From Notospermus geniculatus (taxonomy: Eukaryota > Nemertea > Pilidiophora > Heteronemertea > Lineidae): DNA of 64,000 bases. This document shows positions 61,928 through 64,000 of this stretch, piece by piece (positions within the stretch are counted from its first letter, which is position 1; each line of letters opens with the position of its first letter). The translations under genes were made by a program, and so were the position numbers. The notes under the pieces were generated by a model, which saw only the letters and a program-made list of their open reading frames with translations, had not been told where the DNA came from and searched no databases. Location: contig NMRB01000745.1 in the NCBI GenBank assembly GCA_002633025.1, positions 90,901 to 154,900 on the forward strand, given 5' to 3'.

Positions 61928-62645
61928 TAATGTTGAATTGTCCGCTGAAGAATGGAATGTTGTGAAGCCTTCTCCTCTGTCCAGTCATGGACTAAATTGT
62001 TCTATTCCAAATTCAATGACCATAATCCAGCCTGTGTTTTGTTTTGTTTTTTTACTTTAACCATGTCTGGAGGTGTAATACATGTACAAGGAAATGGTCA
62101 TCCCCTTTTTTTCGTGGGAAAGCAAAATGCAAAGGAAAGTCCTGCAGTGCTCATTTTCTGTTTTTGATTCAAAACGAACCTGCCGAAAATGAGGTCGTCG
62201 TTATCAGTTGCCCGATTTCCGTGGTGCAATCCACCATTTAAGAACCCCAGCGAGTAGAACGTTCTTATCTGGGACAACGAGGAAGCAAGAGTCAGAGGAC
62301 GTCATCAGAATAGGTGTGACAAACAAATACTACCAAAATCTAGCAGATGCACCCCAAGAAGAGATGGTACCTGGGAATCTAACACGATGCCCATCGCAGG
62401 CAGTTCTACGCAACGCGGTGTCAGAAATCCTGGCAAACGAACTTCCTCATCGTGATTTTATCCAAGAAGTAATCCTCCTGTATGCAGATGAAGGTGATAA
62501 ATCTGTAGTTTGTTGTTTTGTTCAGTACATCGCAGTGGATCCATTCTCAGTGCAATTTTACTCCAGACAACAAGTGGACATCTTGTGTGAATTATCCAAG
62601 AAGCATCTGTTAGATTTATATTTATTGGTTCACGTGGGCCTATAG
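61928..62645 (+). pseudogene. Transposase N-terminal fragment (GKAKC / GN.T family)
   Basis: Reads VELSAEEWNVVKPSP, MSGGVIHVQG, FFRGKAKCKGKSCSAHFLF and, in a later frame, TFLSGTTRKQESEDVIRIG, PGNLTRCPSQAVLRNAVSEI and CFVQYIAVDPFSVQFYS. The run RGKAKC...C.A.F.F, R.LSG..R, GN.T..PS..VLR.A..E and PF.VxFYSxxQ is shared by uncharacterised zinc-finger transposase proteins in invertebrates. The catalytic part is lost. Confidence 0.5.
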
Positions 62646-63234
62646 TCCCTTTAAGTGACCATTATATTTGGTCCAAAATGAGCTTTCGACACACTTTTCG
62701 GCACTAAATCATTATCGGCCTTCAAAACATTCAGCTGGTATATGTTACTTTTTATGCCTAGTAGTGTCCGGGCTAATAATAAAACCGATTAGTTTGCGAT
62801 TAATGTGTTTTTTCGGGCATTTTGTGGTTTTCTATCGATTTCGTAATTAAGAAATGAATCCGATTGGTTAAAATCCATGTGGGGTTTACATAGGCCCCCG
62901 GTTACCGAGGGAGTCCGAAAGTGGGACAGAGGCTGATGAGCACGTGTTCTATCTCGGGCTCACAGGCGGACGAGCAAATACATGTACCTATATGATGGTT
63001 TGTGTAATTAGGTTGAGAAGCACGAGGATTTGTATTTAGAAGTGGATTTATATTTAGAAGTGGTTTGAGGTCAGTCTGTGTCTTTAGCCATGGTGCGAGG
63101 TGGGGTGTTCACGAGCGTTTTCATTCAACGAGCCGTGGATTATCACTCACCCTTTTTGTGCGAGTACTGGGTTGGGCTTGTTTTGTTTCATCATGATGGA
63201 GAGGGAGGGTTGATTTGTTTACTTTTTTCAGTCG
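62646..63234. other. No confident gene
   Basis: Non-coding, GT-rich toward 63000-63230. A small direct repeat of TATTTAGAAGTGG occurs near 63035 and 63051. Confidence 0.4.
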
Positions 63235-63585
63235 GTGTGTTGGCCTGAATTGATGAATGCACTTTGCGCAGGCTATGACAACTTTTGTTCATTGGACTGT
63301 TTAGTGTATCAGGTTGAGCACTTCGTGCTCTTGTATCGAAGGCAGTTTTGTGTGTTTAGTGTGCGAACATTCTTTATTTCAAACTCTTTCCACGTGAACC
63401 ATTTATGCCGCCAGGCTTGTATGTTAGATTTATATTTATATTTTACCTTACTATCTGAAACTACCAGGTCCGACAATGCAAAGCTCATCTCCGAATTCAC
63501 AAGTCGATTCAAAAAGGTTAAATCGCCCAAGACTTATGCTCAAAAGTTGGCCAATCGGTGGCAGAAAACTAGTGAAACCATTTAA
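63235..63585 (+). CDS. Unrecognised ORF, 116 codons
   Basis: Only the C-terminal third looks coding (RSDNAKLISEFTSRFKKVKS then YAQKLANRWQKTSETI). The preceding part has runs of non-polar residues and repeats TTAGATTTATATTTAT seen near 62615. No family recognised. Confidence 0.25.
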   Translation: MCWPELMNALCAGYDNFCSLDCLVYQVEHFVLLYRRQFCVFSVRTFFISNSFHVNHLCRQACMLDLYLYFTLLSETTRSDNAKLISEFTSRFKKVKSPKTYAQKLANRWQKTSETI

Positions 63586-63615
63586 CTGTCATTGATTGAT
63601 TTATGTCATTGATTT

Positions 63616-64000
63616 AATATTGAATTGTCCGCTGAAGAATGGAATGTTGTGAAGCCTTCTCCTCTGTCCAGTCACCAGCGACAATTGAAGGGGAATGGAC
63701 TAAATTGTTCTATTCCAAATCCAGCCTGTGTTTTGTTTTGTTTTGTTTTTTTTTTACTTTAACCGTATCCGGAGGTGTAATACAAGGAAATGGTCATCCC
63801 CTTTTTTCGTGGGAAAGCAAAATGCAAAGGAAAGTCCTGCAGTGCTCATTTTCTGTTTTTGATTCAAAACGAACCTGCCGAAAATGAGGTCGTCGTTATC
63901 AGTTGCCGGGTTTCCGTGGTGCAATCCACCATTTAAGAACCCCAGCGAGTAGAACGTTCTTATCTGGGACAACCAGGAAGCAAGAGTCAGAGGATGTCAT
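63616..64000. repeat. Direct repeat of 61928-62305
   Basis: Near-identical to the start of the transposase fragment at 61928, about 1.69 kb downstream, with small indels (an extra CACCAGCGACAATTGAAGG near 63673). It runs off the window end. Confidence 0.95.

Overview
This window is animal nuclear DNA, most likely from a marine invertebrate. The evidence is GT-AG introns, long AT-leaning non-coding stretches, many dispersed inverted-repeat elements, and decayed copies of typically metazoan transposon families: BEL/Pao and Ty3/gypsy LTR retroelements, non-LTR reverse transcriptase, piggyBac, PIF/Harbinger, pogo, Mutator-like and Helitron. I cannot name the phylum. No tRNA, rRNA, CRISPR array or bacterial operon was seen.

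The window is essentially a transposon graveyard with a few islands of gene-like sequence. 1-3.4 kb: unknown exon-like pieces, a BEL/Pao integrase split by a foldback element, and a piggyBac remnant. 3.8-5.3 kb: two exons of a gene with a W-P...W-Y-V N-terminal module, with two nested MITEs in its intron. 5.9-9.2 kb: Helitron-type fragment, a 245-codon transposase-like ORF, and an interrupted Harbinger transposase. 9.7-15.4 kb: two copies each of two repeated blocks, an ORF resembling the TDP-43 N-terminal domain abutting a Harbinger transposase C-terminus, and a dated retroposition with its empty site. 16.3-21.1 kb: MITEs, a tandem dispersed repeat and a third copy of the W-P...W-Y-V exon. 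21.6-23.1 kb: an ORF resembling the non-core N-terminus of RAG1 plus its RING finger, with an armadillo-like ORF on the other strand. 24.3-26.7 kb: OB-fold/RPA-like exons whose last exon is triplicated. 28.4-34.7 kb: second BEL/Pao integrase, an inverted pair of candidate hammerhead ribozymes, RT and transposase fragments, a 194-base gap, and a pogo transposase. 34.8-41 kb: segmental duplication, gypsy fragments, a sushi exon and a foldback element with 5-bp TSDs. 41.7-46.6 kb: Mutator-like fragment and a five-exon gene whose splice phases all agree, then a C2H2 exon. 47.9-55 kb: gag-like piece, a threefold repeat with an SGNH-hydrolase-like motif, several transposase remnants. 55.1-59.9 kb: gypsy RNase H, two PIF1 helicase copies separated by an antisense ACK-type tyrosine-kinase exon and a BEL/Pao scrap, then a RecQ-like scrap. 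60-64 kb: another RNase H, two adjacent Harbinger MITEs and a duplicated transposase segment.

The most notable items are the RAG1-N/RING ORF (one in-frame stop only), the TDP-43-N-like ORF next to a transposase, the hammerhead pair, the kinase exon between Helitron helicase copies, and the intact five-exon gene at 42.6-45.7 kb. Single N characters at 7924, 24068, 38209, 57328 and 60589 look like assembly joins: repeat homology stops exactly at two of them. Gene order across them should not be trusted.
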